A stretch of DNA of 64,000 nucleotides, taken from the NCBI RefSeq assembly GCF_000688455.1, contig NZ_JIAL01000001.1, positions 124,001 to 188,000 on the forward strand. Reading direction: 5' to 3'. Origin of the DNA: Pseudacidobacterium ailaaui (lineage in GTDB: Bacteria; Acidobacteriota; Terriglobia; Terriglobales; Acidobacteriaceae). How positions within the stretch are numbered: the stretch's first letter is position 1; each line of letters starts with the position of its first letter. Shown one piece after another: positions 63,006 to 64,000 of the stretch. Below the pieces are notes generated by a model that had not been told where the DNA came from, did no database searches, and saw only the letters and a list, made by a program, of their open reading frames with translations. The position numbers and the translations under genes were made by a program.

Positions 63006-64000
63006 CTACGGTTACGCCGGAAATACAACTCACTCCTCTGGCCGAATTGCTCGATCGGGTCTATAGAGCAATGACACATAACCTTGTCGACGACCCGTTT
63101 GTCGAAACACACCCTCAGAAACCACCCGCAAATACCACAACGTGTCTCGCTCTGGAGCGTCTGACTCAGGCATTTGGCCTTACTCCATTCGAGCGCGATC
63201 TTTTGTTGTTGTGCGCAGGCGCAAGCCTCGAAAGTAGGTTTGCTAAAGCATTTCCTGCCATTCACGGCGACGCACACGCTACATGGCCTACTTTTGGATT
63301 GGCGCTGGCCCTGCTCGATGACCCGCATTGGAGCGCCGTCAGCCGTGTGCGTCCGCTGCGCTATTGGAAGCTTATCGAGGTTGCTCCGAATCATGCCTTG
63401 TTAAATGCACCCCTGCGCATTGACGAGCGCATCCTGCAGTTTCTACTTGACGCGCCCGCGTGCGATGAGCGTCTGGAGCCATTCTTTCGCCCAGTTCCGC
63501 TGAAAGAGTCTACACATCGATGCTCTGCAGAAGCTGTCCGTCATGCAGCCAGCCACTGGAACGGATTTCAGGGGGATAAACTTCGCCCTGTTCTCGTGGT
63601 TGGTGGCAATGACGACAGTCGCCAGTTGGCTTATGAACAACTGTGCGATGTAACTGGACTGCGTCCGTATATTTTCGACGCAGCCGCTGTTCCTGCTTCG
63701 CCATTTGAACGCGACCAGCTCGCCCGTCTGTGGACACGCGAAGCCGTACTGATCGGCGCCGCACTCTACATCAGGACTACGTCGATTGAAAATACGCGCA
63801 CTCTGCAGGCATTTCTCGATTTGTTGAGGACTCCTGTGGCCATAGAGGTGCCACACGGATCACCAGCGGAACAACTTGAAGGACTGCGAGTGTATGTCCC
63901 AACCCTTGATGCGCGCAAGCGCAAGGAACTTTGGGTAGAAGATCTGGGGCCCCTGGCTTCAGAGATGAATAGCCATCTCGACCGTCTTGCAGAATATTTT
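63002..64000 (+). CDS. AAA-type ATPase of the eCIS, N-terminal part (cut by window edge)
   Basis: The frame is open to the window end, giving 333 residues. It starts MTTVTPEIQLTPLAELLDRV; an N-terminal helical region has LERLTQAFGLTPFERDLLLL and LLNAPLRIDERILQFLLDAP, as in the tandem-AAA ATPases of eCIS (Afp15-like). The first ATPase-like unit has RPVLVVGGNDDSRQLAYEQL in the position of Walker A, but GGNDDS lacks the GKT/S. So it looks catalytically dead; a canonical second domain would be expected beyond the window. The start overlaps the DUF4255 stop by four bases. Confidence 0.8.
   Translation, partial: MTTVTPEIQLTPLAELLDRVYRAMTHNLVDDPFVETHPQKPPANTTTCLALERLTQAFGLTPFERDLLLLCAGASLESRFAKAFPAIHGDAHATWPTFGLALALLDDPHWSAVSRVRPLRYWKLIEVAPNHALLNAPLRIDERILQFLLDAPACDERLEPFFRPVPLKESTHRCSAEAVRHAASHWNGFQGDKLRPVLVVGGNDDSRQLAYEQLCDVTGLRPYIFDAAAVPASPFERDQLARLWTREAVLIGAALYIRTTSIENTRTLQAFLDLLRTPVAIEVPHGSPAEQLEGLRVYVPTLDARKRKELWVEDLGPLASEMNSHLDRLAEYF

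Noticed and set aside
57524-64000. Prophage tail module
   Set aside because: No head, packaging, lysis or integrase gene is visible beside it, and DUF4255 and AAA ATPase genes are eCIS markers. The claim is limited by the window edge.
57524-64000. Type VI secretion system
   Set aside because: The sheath is a single long protein of phage type; no TssB/TssC pair, no TssJLM membrane complex and no ClpV-like gene is seen.

Overview
The window looks like chromosomal DNA from an Acidobacteriota member, most likely class Terriglobia (Acidobacteriaceae-like). This is inferred from gene content: an Oar-type TonB-dependent receptor with an N-terminal carboxypeptidase-regulatory domain, a GH127 enzyme and a DUF4965-type glutaminase, a DUF3300 protein, a fused KorA, frequent TTG/GTG starts and a moderately high G+C content judged by eye. 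No 16S gene is present, so the assignment is not proven.

Layout. 1-10.3 kb: the tail of an OmpA-like protein, a GT4 glycosyltransferase, an HD-domain hydrolase, a zinc-ribbon/XRE regulator, DUF3300, UppS, a stand-alone B12-binding protein, RecR, a Tat-exported metallo-beta-lactamase-fold hydrolase, YbaB/EbfC, PepA and a PfpI/DJ-1 protein. 10.4-15.4 kb: a PstS-like lipoprotein facing a two-gene ABC importer that has no binding protein of its own, then a single-domain response regulator. 15.4-24.2 kb: housekeeping genes (polyprenyl synthase, YajQ, TatD, MetG, ArgS, oligopeptidase B). 24.4-34.2 kb: an export and glycan-utilisation block (glutaminase family, SprT-like protease, GH127, TPR protein, TonB receptor) with LacI-type operators in front of two of its transcription units. 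34.3-38.8 kb: FeoAB, an ABC-F ATPase and a small membrane protein. 38.8-41.2 kb: a decayed integrative element at a tRNA-Gln gene, with a broken integrase, an aldo/keto reductase fragment, integrase-proximal repeats and one intact lipocalin-like gene. 41.3-57.1 kb: KorBA, FtsK, UppP, several envelope or membrane proteins, ThiO, an MFS transporter and an M28 peptidase.

57.4-64.0 kb (right edge): the start of an extracellular contractile injection system (eCIS, a phage-tail-like machine). It has a good sigma70-type promoter, then a contractile sheath protein with a large insertion, an inner tube protein, a four-cysteine T4 gp26-like assembly factor, a disordered adaptor-like protein, a DUF4255 tail-terminator-like protein fused to IPT/TIG-like domains, and the N-terminal part of an AAA ATPase that runs off the window. 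Three successive four-base ATGA overlaps show tight translational coupling. This is the most interesting part of the window; baseplate, spike, tape-measure and cargo genes would be expected further right.

Start codons were chosen from Shine-Dalgarno-like sequences and family N-termini and are stated where they differ from the longest open frame. All functional calls come from reading the translated sequence; no database search was run.
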